Of a stretch of 7,545 nt of DNA, positions 1 through 6,473 are shown one piece after another. Origin of the DNA: Desulfocapsa sp. GTDB lineage: Bacteria; Desulfobacterota; Desulfobulbia; Desulfobulbales; Desulfocapsaceae. The stretch covers positions 1-7,545 of the forward strand of contig DAOVZA010000085.1 of assembly GCA_030635405.1 (NCBI GenBank), given 5' to 3'. The notes under the pieces were generated by a model. The model was not told the origin of the DNA. It was given only the letters and a program-made list of their open reading frames with translations, and made no database searches. Within the stretch, counting starts at the first letter, position 1, and every line of letters starts with the position of its first letter. The position numbers and the translations under genes were made by a program.

Positions 1-243
1 AATGTTTTTAGCTGTTTTAAACTCTATTTTATAACCTGTTTTATCGCTTAAATATTTAAAAACAGGCCCCCATTTTATGGCCAGTTTTGTTGCTGATTGT
101 TGTGGAACCAAAGCAAATGTTAAGGTGACTGGCTGCTGCCTAGTCGTTTCGGCTAAAACAATTTGGCAAGATAAAAGTATTGGAAATAATATTACCAGGA
201 AGGGCAGCTTGTTAGACAAAAAGTTAAGATTAATGAAATGCAT
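1..243 (-). CDS. PhnD-like phosphate/phosphonate-family periplasmic solute-binding protein, partial (N-terminal 81 residues)
   Basis: This gene starts at the ATG at 243-241 and runs off the left edge with no stop. A Shine-Dalgarno GAAGG at 254-250 lies 6 nt before the ATG, and an in-frame TAA at 270-268 blocks a longer start. The product opens with a basic/polar N-terminus and a hydrophobic core (residues about 13-30). It then has a likely signal peptidase I site after VLA at residue 31; an LLSC at 23-26 is a weaker lipobox alternative. The mature start reads LTFALVPQQSATKLA, then KWGPVFKYLSDKTGY and FKTAKNI. The order (beta strand, PQQSATK, W-P-yL-tGy, ta-ni) is typical of the PhnD/SsuA/transferrin-like binding fold. 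Members bind phosphonate, phosphite or other small anions and often sit beside sensor kinases. The ligand cannot be read from this part. It lies 113 bp downstream of the hybrid kinase on the same strand, and a sensing role is inferred. Confidence 0.85.
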   Translation of the reverse strand, partial: MHFINLNFLSNKLPFLVILFPILLSCQIVLAETTRQQPVTLTFALVPQQSATKLAIKWGPVFKYLSDKTGYKIEFKTAKNI

Positions 244-266
244 GAAAAACCTTCGGAACAGTTTAT

Positions 267-272
267 ATTATA
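267..272 (-). promoter_or_regulatory. Candidate -10 box (TATAAT) for the PhnD-like gene
   Basis: The minus strand reads TATAAT at 272-267. This would put the transcript start near 260, only about 17 nt before the ATG and just upstream of the GAAGG ribosome site. No good TTGACA-like -35 lies 16-18 bp upstream; that position is covered by the palindrome at 282-303. The promoter may therefore need an activator, or the match may be chance in AT-rich DNA. The gene could also be read through from the kinase operon. Confidence 0.45.
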
Positions 273-281
273 AGTATTCTG

Positions 282-303
282 TAAATGAATTATGATTCAT
301 TTA
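282..303. promoter_or_regulatory. Perfect 9-bp palindrome resembling an ARG box, upstream of the PhnD-like gene
   Basis: The half-sites TAAATGAAT (282-290) and ATTCATTTA (295-303) are perfect inverted repeats separated by TATG. The core TGAAT-N4-ATTCA is that of the ArgR operator (ARG box, wnTGAATwwwwATTCAnw). Of 18 positions only the G at 294 departs from the consensus. It overlaps the -35 position of the candidate TATAAT promoter, so a bound protein could repress or activate. ArgR operators usually come in pairs, and no second box is visible here. A weak mRNA hairpin after the hybrid kinase is the alternative; no T-run follows on either strand, so it is not a standard terminator. Confidence 0.4.
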
Positions 304-356
304 ATCACAGCTGGAAAATTATTCATATGAGAATCAGAATTTTTCTTAAGTAAGGC

Positions 357-2762
357 TCATTTTTTCTTATCCAAAACTGATCGGACGGCCTTAAAGAGTT
401 CATTCCCGATTACAGGTTTTAGAATGTAGCTTTTAATACCCAGTTTCAAGGCTTTTTCTCGAGAAATCATTTCGCTATGACCGGTACAGAGAATTACAGG
501 GAAATCTGCCCTTATCTCCATCGCCGCAGTTGCAAGCTCTGCACCAGTGAAGCTTGGCATTGTCTGGTCAGTTATAAGCAGATCGAATTTTTTGGGATTG
601 AGTAATATCTGTTTAAGGGCATCTTCACTACTTTCTGTGATTGTTACTTTGTAGCCAATAGTCTCCAATTGTCGTTGTGTAACCTGGAGCACAAGAGGCT
701 CATCATCCACCACCAGTATATGTTCCTTGCCTCCTGTGGAAGTATCCTGCTGAATTGATTCATCGATTACGGCAGTTTCTTCTTCTATGGCCGGCAGGTA
801 AATGGTAAATGAACTTCCTATTCCCACAGTACTTTTTACTTGAATAAATCCCTTGGAATCCTGGACTATACCATGAATAACGGCCAGCCCCAGGCCCGTG
901 CCTCTACTTATCTCTTTAGTAGTAAAGTAGGGATCGAAAATACGATCTATGAGTTCTTCCTCCATACCACATCCATTGTCCGTTACAGTGAGGGCTATAA
1001 AGGGTCCGGGAGACAGTAAACTCTCATTGCCGAGATGAGTTTCATCGAGGTCTTTGCGTTGCAGGCTTACATATATAGTTCCCTTTTCATCCTTCAACGC
1101 GTGAAGACCGTTGGTACAGAGGTTAACAATAATTTGATGAATATTTGTGGGAGCTGCCAGAATAACTCCGCAATCAGGATCAATATCTTCTGTTATATAG
1201 GCACTTGTAGGAAAAGTAGAGTGTAGCATTTTGACTGCTTCTGTGATTATCACATGGGGACGAAGAGGGATCTTTTTTGTATCCGCCTTACGACTGAAAG
1301 TAAGAATTTGTTTAACAAGATCCGTTGCCCGTTTTGCTGAGGCGAGTATCTGATTTATGTCTTTATGAACACTGCTTTCGGCCTTAACTTCATATCGGAT
1401 TAGTTCAGCATAACCAATAATTGCTGTGAGAATATTGTTGAAATCATGGGCAATACCTCCTGCAAGAGTACCTATGGATTCCATCTTACGTGATTGCAAC
1501 AGCTCATCTTCCAGCTTTTTCAGGCTTGTAATATCCTTGTCAACACCACGGTATCCGAGAAGGATTCCATCGTTATTGAGAATTGGAACGGCGTTTGTGA
1601 GCAGGCAGATATCTTTTCCATTTTTATCAATATTCCAGTTTTCCAAATTAACAATTGCCGTAGCTTCTGATGCGATTGTGGAAAATATGTTGCTCAATTT
1701 GATTCTTTCTTTTTCAGGCATGAAATCAAAGGGTGTTTTTCCCAGTATTTCTTCGGCTGTGTAGCCAAGAGTCTTTTCGACGGTTTCTGAGACGTAAATG
1801 TAGGTACCTTTAGCATTAATTTCCCAGATCCAGTCGGACATACTGCGAGTTATATCTCTCATTCGATTTTCACTTTCTCTTAAGTGAACCTCAATTTTCT
1901 TGCTGGTCTGTATCTGACTATGCAAGTTTTTGTTACTTAATGTTAATTCCTGGGTCCTCTCCATAACCTTTTTCTTTAATGTTTCTCTGTCTAAGAAGAT
2001 TTGTCGTAGTGCAAAACCAACGAGGATGAGAACAGTGCAGAGAACTGACAGGGCTACGAAGAATTCATCTCTTAGGTCAACTTCCCGTTTTTTTGTAATT
2101 TCCTCGCGAAGTGTTTTTAAACGCTCTCTTCCATCAACAAAGAGCTTGTAGCCATTTTCTGTCACCCGTCCAAAGAGAGGTTCACTTGTTTTGATGAAGT
2201 TACGGATATTTTTCGCCTCTTCTACAAGGGATGATTTCTGACTGTTATTTTTCAAAATCTGGTTTCTATGGGTTGTGATATCTCCTAGTACCTGCATTTT
2301 TTCAGCAATTTCAACAAGAGCTGGACGTAATTCGAGAATTTCTACGACATATTGCTGTGTAGGATTAGTACGATAATGAATGTTTATAACTGTTTTATTT
2401 GAACCGGGAAGATTGATGGGAATATCCCGTGACACCGATCCTCCATTCTCAAGGATATCAAGACAGTCATTAATGTTGTTAAGGTTTTTTTGTGATGCCT
2501 TAAATATTACCTGCTGATGTTCCTGGTTGGTTGCAATGGTGAGCTTGTAAAATAAGCTTTCAAGTTTTGAAATTTGGCTAACAATGCTTTCTCCAATAAC
2601 CATTCTGGCGGTCGCATTGTGGATTTTCTCGTTATGTTTACCTTCAAATTTTTCGTATGCAATATGCCGATAGACTATTAACGAGAAACCGCTGAGGACA
2701 ATGCAGAAGATGAGTAATAATGGAGAGAGTTTTTTGAGTATTTCCTTGAGTCCCTGTTGCAT
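357..2762 (-). CDS. Hybrid sensor histidine kinase (helical periplasmic domain, PAS, HisKA, HATPase, receiver)
   Basis: An 801-residue inner-membrane kinase. Membrane segments lie at about 12-31 and 234-254, enclosing a mostly helical periplasmic domain of about 200 residues that I cannot assign to a family. A linker coiled coil (about 255-300) leads to a PAS domain (about 297-410, with GYTAEEILGK). The HisKA box IAHDFNN has phospho-acceptor His439. The HATPase domain shows the N box (N547, N551), G1 DNGCGM (595-600), F box FDPYFTTK and G2 GTGLGLA (621-627). The C-terminal receiver (about 681-800) has the acidic pair D686/D687, phospho-acceptor D732, T760 and K782, so all catalytic residues are present. 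The order supports autophosphorylation then transfer to its own receiver. No HPt protein or output regulator is in the window. The start ATG lies 3 nt after the binding-protein stop with a modest AAAGAG ribosome site, as third gene of the operon. The solute-binding protein just upstream is a plausible periplasmic input, by analogy with TorT-TorS and LuxP-LuxQ. Confidence 0.93.
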   Translation of the reverse strand: MQQGLKEILKKLSPLLLIFCIVLSGFSLIVYRHIAYEKFEGKHNEKIHNATARMVIGESIVSQISKLESLFYKLTIATNQEHQQVIFKASQKNLNNINDCLDILENGGSVSRDIPINLPGSNKTVINIHYRTNPTQQYVVEILELRPALVEIAEKMQVLGDITTHRNQILKNNSQKSSLVEEAKNIRNFIKTSEPLFGRVTENGYKLFVDGRERLKTLREEITKKREVDLRDEFFVALSVLCTVLILVGFALRQIFLDRETLKKKVMERTQELTLSNKNLHSQIQTSKKIEVHLRESENRMRDITRSMSDWIWEINAKGTYIYVSETVEKTLGYTAEEILGKTPFDFMPEKERIKLSNIFSTIASEATAIVNLENWNIDKNGKDICLLTNAVPILNNDGILLGYRGVDKDITSLKKLEDELLQSRKMESIGTLAGGIAHDFNNILTAIIGYAELIRYEVKAESSVHKDINQILASAKRATDLVKQILTFSRKADTKKIPLRPHVIITEAVKMLHSTFPTSAYITEDIDPDCGVILAAPTNIHQIIVNLCTNGLHALKDEKGTIYVSLQRKDLDETHLGNESLLSPGPFIALTVTDNGCGMEEELIDRIFDPYFTTKEISRGTGLGLAVIHGIVQDSKGFIQVKSTVGIGSSFTIYLPAIEEETAVIDESIQQDTSTGGKEHILVVDDEPLVLQVTQRQLETIGYKVTITESSEDALKQILLNPKKFDLLITDQTMPSFTGAELATAAMEIRADFPVILCTGHSEMISREKALKLGIKSYILKPVIGNELFKAVRSVLDKKK

Positions 2763-2765
2763 AAT

Positions 2766-3578
2766 TTACTCTTTAAAGCCGTAATCGGCAAAGATGGTTT
2801 TTCCTTGAGGAGAGGCTGCCAGTTTCATAAAACTGCGGGCCAGTTCCGGTTGACTGGAGAAATTGAGAAGACCTAAAACGAGTTTGTGAGGAGTAGCTAT
2901 TTCGTCACTTAACAGGAGTGCATCCATAAATGGTTTGTTATCTGGCCACATGGAGATTGCATACCAGTTTATAGTTATGTCTGCATCGTTCTGACTGATA
3001 GCATGGCTTAGTTGCTTTGAGTCGCTTGTGAGATACAAAGCTTTAGAGATTGCCTGATCATAAATTCCTGCCCGGGTTAAAATTTCTTTTGTCTCATGGC
3101 CTATCGATCCGATATCCGGAGCACCTAATACTATGCGATAATCAGGAATTAAAAGCTGTTGTAAGTCAGCTGAAATTTGTGAAGGATTGTCCTTGGCCAC
3201 GATGAGAGCAACTCTGTTGGAGGCAATAAATATGGTTTCAGTGATGAGCTTTTCTTTGAGACCTTTTTCTATGTAAGACTCACTGCCTGGAAAGTAGAGA
3301 TCGCCCTGGTGATTGATTTGAATGCTTCGGTAAAGGCTTCCGGAACCATTTTGGATGATTTTGACGATACAATTTTCCTGTTGTTCAAGTATGCCAGCAA
3401 TTTTCCGAATTGGCCGAACCATGGTGGTGCCGCAATAAATCAAAATCTCATTTTTAACTGGGGGCGGTGAGTCCTGTTGACTGCATGCAGAAAGAAGAAC
3501 AAGTGCGGGGAGAAGAATACCTGGAAGGATAATGTTTCTAAAGAGCCTCAGGGATAGAAATAAGATATTATTCACCAT
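2766..3578 (-). CDS. ModA/PstS-like substrate-binding lipoprotein
   Basis: A 270-residue type 2 periplasmic-binding-fold protein. I chose the ATG at 3578-3576 because AAGGTGA at 3590-3584 sits at the right distance before it. The longer GTG at 3587 lies inside that ribosome site and would overlap the upstream stop. A signal peptide ends in the lipobox LLSAC (Cys32 of the 270), so it should be a membrane-anchored lipoprotein. The mature part begins ILIYCGTTMVRPI and has NGSGSLYRSI, then DLYFPGSESY, the pattern of molybdate/tungstate or phosphate binders: an N-terminal strand, a GSGSL anion loop, and D-y-PG. ASNRVALIVAKDNP and a late DADITINWY fit the same family. It is sandwiched between two sensor kinases with gaps of 5 and 3 nt, and no ABC permease or ATPase is seen. 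I infer a ligand-sensing partner of one or both kinases. The ligand is unknown; an oxyanion is the best guess. Confidence 0.85.
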   Translation of the reverse strand: MVNNILFLSLRLFRNIILPGILLPALVLLSACSQQDSPPPVKNEILIYCGTTMVRPIRKIAGILEQQENCIVKIIQNGSGSLYRSIQINHQGDLYFPGSESYIEKGLKEKLITETIFIASNRVALIVAKDNPSQISADLQQLLIPDYRIVLGAPDIGSIGHETKEILTRAGIYDQAISKALYLTSDSKQLSHAISQNDADITINWYAISMWPDNKPFMDALLLSDEIATPHKLVLGLLNFSSQPELARSFMKLAASPQGKTIFADYGFKE

Positions 3579-3583
3579 GCTTA

Positions 3584-5200
3584 TCACCTTTGGGGATCTG
3601 TTGAAGATTGACGAGGGAGTGTAATTACAAAGCAGGTTCCTTTTCCTTCGCTGCTTTCAAAGCGAATTGTTCCACCATGCTTATCCACGATTACAGCATG
3701 GCTGATAGCCAGTCCCTGGCCTGTTCCCTTGCCCACTTCCTTGGTTGTATAGAAAGGGTCAAAAACGCGATTACGGAATTTTTTGGGGATCCCCTGTCCT
3801 GTATCACGGATACGTAGCTCAATGCTCTTTTCAAATTGTTGCGTTGTGATGGTGATTGTTCCTTTATGGCCTTCAGGGTTATCTCCAAGCTTTTGAGCAA
3901 TGGCGTGGGCTGCATTTACCAGCATGTTCAAGATGACCTGTCCCATCTCATCACCGAGCAGAGGGATCTTGGGTAGGTCTGAAGCCAGCTTCAATTCCAT
4001 ATCAGCCACATATTTCCATTCATTACGAGCTACTGTGGTCGTGGTTTTTATAATCTGATTAAGATTTCGTGATTCTTTTTCTTTACTGCCTGGGTGGGAG
4101 AATTCTTTCATGGCTTGAACTATTGATGTCACTCGTTTTACACCCTCGTTGGATTGAGTAATTGCCAGCGGCATCTCTTCGGCGAGGTATTCCCAGTCCA
4201 TGTCTTCCAAAGCTTTTTCTATTGCACTTGCAGTTTCCTGAGGAGCTTTTTCAGCGATTTTTTGAATTTGATTTACAAATTCGGTGATATCCTGACTTGC
4301 TTCTTCAAGAAAATCGACATTGGTACCAATAAATTGGGCAGGGGTATTTATTTCATGGGCAATTCCAGCAGCAAGCTGACCAACGGATTCCAGCTTTTGA
4401 GCATGGAGCAACTGACTTTGCAGTTTCTCTTTTTCCTGTTCCATTTGATCATGGTTAATGATGCGTTCTTTTATGCGTTGTCTTGCGTAATTGACACCGA
4501 TCAGGCCACCTATCCAGACAAAAATATAGCTTAATATTATAACAGTAAGGTGGTGATACAAGATCTCCCATAGTCTGGTCATTGGTACAGATACACTGAT
4601 GCCCCCACGAATATCGTCTATCTGATAGCCTTGATGTGCATGACATTTCAGGCAGCTGGGTTCAACAATCATCGGCCGCATGACACGAAGAAACTCTGTT
4701 TGTTCAATTTGTATAACTTCACTTACTTCTGTTTCGCCACGCTCAAATGCCTTGAGTGCTTCAGCTTCCCATTGATCTGGACTGTTTGCAGGGCGAATGG
4801 GGTTGAGGCTGGTAATATGTCCTTGGTGCCCATATTGTTCTGCTCCAATTTCCAATACCTGACGAGTCATATAGGCAGGATTGACCAGGGTCAGGTTGAG
4901 TCCATTGGTGCTTGTTATATCGCGTCTTTTGATGTGGGCCAGGTAGGGATTGGGAAGCATTTCATCAGTCACAGGTACATAGACGCCACCATGTCCGGCC
5001 GCCCAGCGACGATAAACGAGATCTTTTTCAAATGAGTGGGCTGCCTGAATGGATGCTGATTCCAGTGTATTCCGATACCCTTCAAAGATGTGCCAACCCA
5101 TTCCGAGAGCAACAATGGCTGTCCAGGTGAGAGTAGAGATAAGAGTAATACGCTTCAGGTGCAGTAGTGATTTTTGTGTTAGTGATGAGTGGTCTCGCAC
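3584..5200 (-). CDS. Sensor histidine kinase with periplasmic Tll0287-like (DUF3365) heme domain
   Basis: A 538-residue membrane kinase and first gene of the operon. Membrane segments at about 17-37 and 213-236 flank a periplasmic domain. It shows the Tll0287-like pattern: YRRWAAGHGGVYVP (about 63-76), NPYL, LVNPAYMTRQV, then a single CxxCH motif CLKCH (183-187) expected to bind one covalent c-type heme. Known members are proposed redox or gas sensors. A coiled coil (about 240-270) leads to HisKA with IAHEINTPAQF (His282). The HATPase has N425/N429, G1 DTGQG (466-470), F box FDPFYTT and G2 GTGQGLA. There is no receiver, so its partner regulator must be elsewhere, possibly the receiver of the downstream hybrid kinase. 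The GTG start is supported by AGGAGG 10 nt upstream. The stop TGA lies within the ribosome site of the next gene, suggesting translational coupling. A sigma-54 promoter precedes it. Confidence 0.93.
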   Translation of the reverse strand: MRDHSSLTQKSLLHLKRITLISTLTWTAIVALGMGWHIFEGYRNTLESASIQAAHSFEKDLVYRRWAAGHGGVYVPVTDEMLPNPYLAHIKRRDITSTNGLNLTLVNPAYMTRQVLEIGAEQYGHQGHITSLNPIRPANSPDQWEAEALKAFERGETEVSEVIQIEQTEFLRVMRPMIVEPSCLKCHAHQGYQIDDIRGGISVSVPMTRLWEILYHHLTVIILSYIFVWIGGLIGVNYARQRIKERIINHDQMEQEKEKLQSQLLHAQKLESVGQLAAGIAHEINTPAQFIGTNVDFLEEASQDITEFVNQIQKIAEKAPQETASAIEKALEDMDWEYLAEEMPLAITQSNEGVKRVTSIVQAMKEFSHPGSKEKESRNLNQIIKTTTTVARNEWKYVADMELKLASDLPKIPLLGDEMGQVILNMLVNAAHAIAQKLGDNPEGHKGTITITTQQFEKSIELRIRDTGQGIPKKFRNRVFDPFYTTKEVGKGTGQGLAISHAVIVDKHGGTIRFESSEGKGTCFVITLPRQSSTDPQR

Positions 5201-5210
5201 TATTTTTTAC

Positions 5211-5216
5211 CCTCCT
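5211..5216 (-). promoter_or_regulatory. Strong Shine-Dalgarno for the GTG start of the heme kinase
   Basis: The minus strand reads AGGAGG, with 10 nt of A/T-rich spacer before the GTG at 5200-5198. This decides the non-ATG start; no ATG lies in frame close by. The spacing is slightly long but the complementarity is full. Confidence 0.75.
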
Positions 5217-5278
5217 GCCCTTTTAATAAACACAAGTTGTATTCAGTGATGATTTTAGAAAAGAATTTTTATGTATCT

Positions 5279-5294
5279 AGCAAAAGGTGTGCCA
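5279..5294 (-). promoter_or_regulatory. Sigma-54 (-24/-12) promoter of the kinase operon
   Basis: The minus strand reads TGGCACACCTTTTGCT, which fits the sigma-54 consensus TGGCACRNNNNTTGCW at every defined position. The GG (5293-5292) and GC (5281-5280) elements have the required 10-bp spacing. The predicted start is near 5268, leaving a 68-nt leader with the AGGAGG site. Its orientation and place directly before the heme kinase imply that the whole kinase/binding-protein operon depends on RpoN and an enhancer-binding activator. That activator is not encoded in the window. Confidence 0.8.
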
Positions 5295-5402
5295 CTGGAA
5301 GAAAAGGGCGGTGTTTAGGCAGAGTGACTGATTTTACGACTTTTTTTGTGGTGATAGGTTATGGGGGGAGTTTGAGCAGGTGATTATAAAAGTGAACGTA
5401 TT

Positions 5403-5437
5403 TTACTTTTGTGAACAGTCAATGGTCACAAAAGTAA
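5403..5437. promoter_or_regulatory. Perfect 12-bp inverted repeat, candidate enhancer site for the sigma-54 promoter
   Basis: TTACTTTTGTGA (5403-5414) and TCACAAAAGTAA (5426-5437) are exact reverse complements with an 11-nt spacer. The centre lies about 150 bp upstream of the predicted sigma-54 start, a normal distance for an NtrC-type activator site. A further GTGAAC half-site occurs at 5392-5397, 19 bp from the GTGAAC at 5411-5416, and is preceded by AAAA. The element lies 30 nt after the argP stop, so it could instead form a 12-bp hairpin at the end of the argP transcript. No U-run follows it in that direction, which argues against an intrinsic terminator. Confidence 0.55.
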
Positions 5438-5466
5438 CCATTTCCGGGAAGAAAGAGGATTTTTGA

Positions 5467-6357
5467 TCACTCAATTTTAAGAGTTTTTGCATTTTGAATG
5501 AGTGTTTTTGAAAAATCACTCAACAGCGAGGAGGAAAAGTTCCAGCAGTGCCAATACAGGTCAACTTGAACCATGGTTGACGGGAATAATTCAACAAGCT
5601 TACCTGATGTAATATGTTTATCGCACTGCTGATCCATCAGTACACCGTAGGCGATACCTGATAGGATATGATCGACAAATTTTTCTGTTGATGGCAGGTA
5701 GTGAAACGGAATTTCGGTGGGTCTTTTTGCAAAGAAGTTATCAAAGAATTTGTAGTGGAGGGTGTCTTTTCGGTTAAAGAGGAGTGCCGGTACAGAAGAA
5801 AATCTCTCGAAAGTAACTCCATCAGAAAACCATTTATCCATAAATTCAGGAGCGGCCACCATTCGGTATTTCGTTGTTCTTAGAAAGTGGACACTGCATC
5901 CCTGAAAGGCATCTTTCTGAGAACTTACACAGCCAATCACCTCTCCATTTCTGAGGAGATGATGTGTCTGTTCCTGATCTTCTGCTCGAATATCCAATAA
6001 AATATTTTCTTTTAAAAGAAATGGCTGAACCGCCTTAAGGAACCAGGTTGCAATGCTGTCTGCATTGATTCCCACCGCAATCGACGTAAAACTGTTTTCG
6101 TCTTTTAGCGAGACCTCTTCATTAATCTCATTTTCAAGAATGCGGACTTGCTGATAGTGTCGAATGAGTTTTAGGCCGGTTTCCGTTGCTTTGACGGGAG
6201 TGGTTCGGGTGAGCAGTAATTGGCCCGTATTGTTTTCCAGTAACTTGACTCGTTGAGATACAGCAGATTGGGTTATAAAGAGCTTTTTAGCTGCTTTTTC
6301 AAAGCCTCCCTCCGCCGCCACCGTTGCCATCGCTTCTAAAAGTTTATAGTCAAACAT
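5467..6357 (-). CDS. argP: LysR-family transcriptional regulator ArgP/LysG
   Basis: A 296-residue regulator, against about 297 for E. coli ArgP. An N-terminal winged helix-turn-helix (about 3-60) carries GGFEKAAKKLFITQSAVSQR, and the effector domain (from about 90) has the NADSIATWFL block diagnostic of ArgP/LysG. Family members bind lysine or arginine and activate a divergent exporter gene, here the LysE/ArgO gene 116 bp away. I prefer the ATG at 6357-6355, MFDYKLLEAMA, because it aligns with known ArgP starts. An upstream in-frame ATG at 6435 would add 26 residues of low-complexity sequence, place the LysR-box dyad inside the coding region and leave only 38 bp for two divergent promoters. 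Neither start has a good ribosome site (AAAAGAG lies too close to the 6435 ATG), so expression is probably low. Confidence 0.9.
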   Translation of the reverse strand: MFDYKLLEAMATVAAEGGFEKAAKKLFITQSAVSQRVKLLENNTGQLLLTRTTPVKATETGLKLIRHYQQVRILENEINEEVSLKDENSFTSIAVGINADSIATWFLKAVQPFLLKENILLDIRAEDQEQTHHLLRNGEVIGCVSSQKDAFQGCSVHFLRTTKYRMVAAPEFMDKWFSDGVTFERFSSVPALLFNRKDTLHYKFFDNFFAKRPTEIPFHYLPSTEKFVDHILSGIAYGVLMDQQCDKHITSGKLVELFPSTMVQVDLYWHCWNFSSSLLSDFSKTLIQNAKTLKIE

Positions 6358-6364
6358 TTGTTGT

Positions 6365-6379
6365 ATTAGTGTTGCTAAT
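6365..6379. promoter_or_regulatory. LysR-box dyad (T-N11-A) next to the argP start
   Basis: ATTAG-TGTTG-CTAAT is a perfect 5-5-5 dyad with T at 6366 and A at 6378, exactly the T-N11-A form bound by LysR-type regulators. It lies 8 bp upstream of the preferred argP ATG and about 95 bp upstream of the exporter ATG. This suits ArgP autorepression and the recognition half of exporter activation. AT-rich sequence following it (6381-6400) could be the weaker activation half-site. Confidence 0.55.
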
Positions 6380-6400
6380 GAATTGTTAAAATAATTAATT

Positions 6401-6428
6401 TTACTTACATCGTTACTGTGGCTATCAT
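6401..6428 (+). promoter_or_regulatory. Candidate sigma-70 promoter of the exporter gene
   Basis: TTACTT (6401-6406) and TATCAT (6423-6428) are 16 bp apart, a modest match to TTGACA/TATAAT. They lie just downstream of the LysR-box region, as expected for an activator-dependent promoter. The start would be near 6435, giving a leader of about 39 nt with AAAGGA (6461-6466) 7 nt before the ATG. The match is weak and is supported mainly by position. Confidence 0.35.
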
Positions 6429-6473
6429 CAACCATTGCTCTTTTAAAATCAAGTATGGATAAAGGATAGTGTT

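Noticed and set aside
77..295. Plus-strand ORF of 72 codons
   Set aside because: It is antisense to the PhnD-like gene, has no ribosome site, and its product has no recognisable composition or motif.
3579..3587. GTG start giving a 273-residue lipoprotein
   Set aside because: The GTG lies within the AAGGTGA ribosome site that serves the ATG at 3578 and has no site of its own.
4631..5035. Plus-strand ORF of 134 codons opposite the heme kinase
   Set aside because: It is antisense to the conserved Tll0287-like domain, with no independent support.
5383..5388. TATAAT on the minus strand as main promoter of the kinase operon
   Set aside because: No -35 lies at 16-18 bp, and the leader would be about 175 nt; the sigma-54 match downstream of it is far stronger. 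A secondary promoter cannot be excluded.
5410..5430. CRP-like TGTGA...TCACA site
   Set aside because: The half-sites are 11 bp apart; CRP requires 6 bp.
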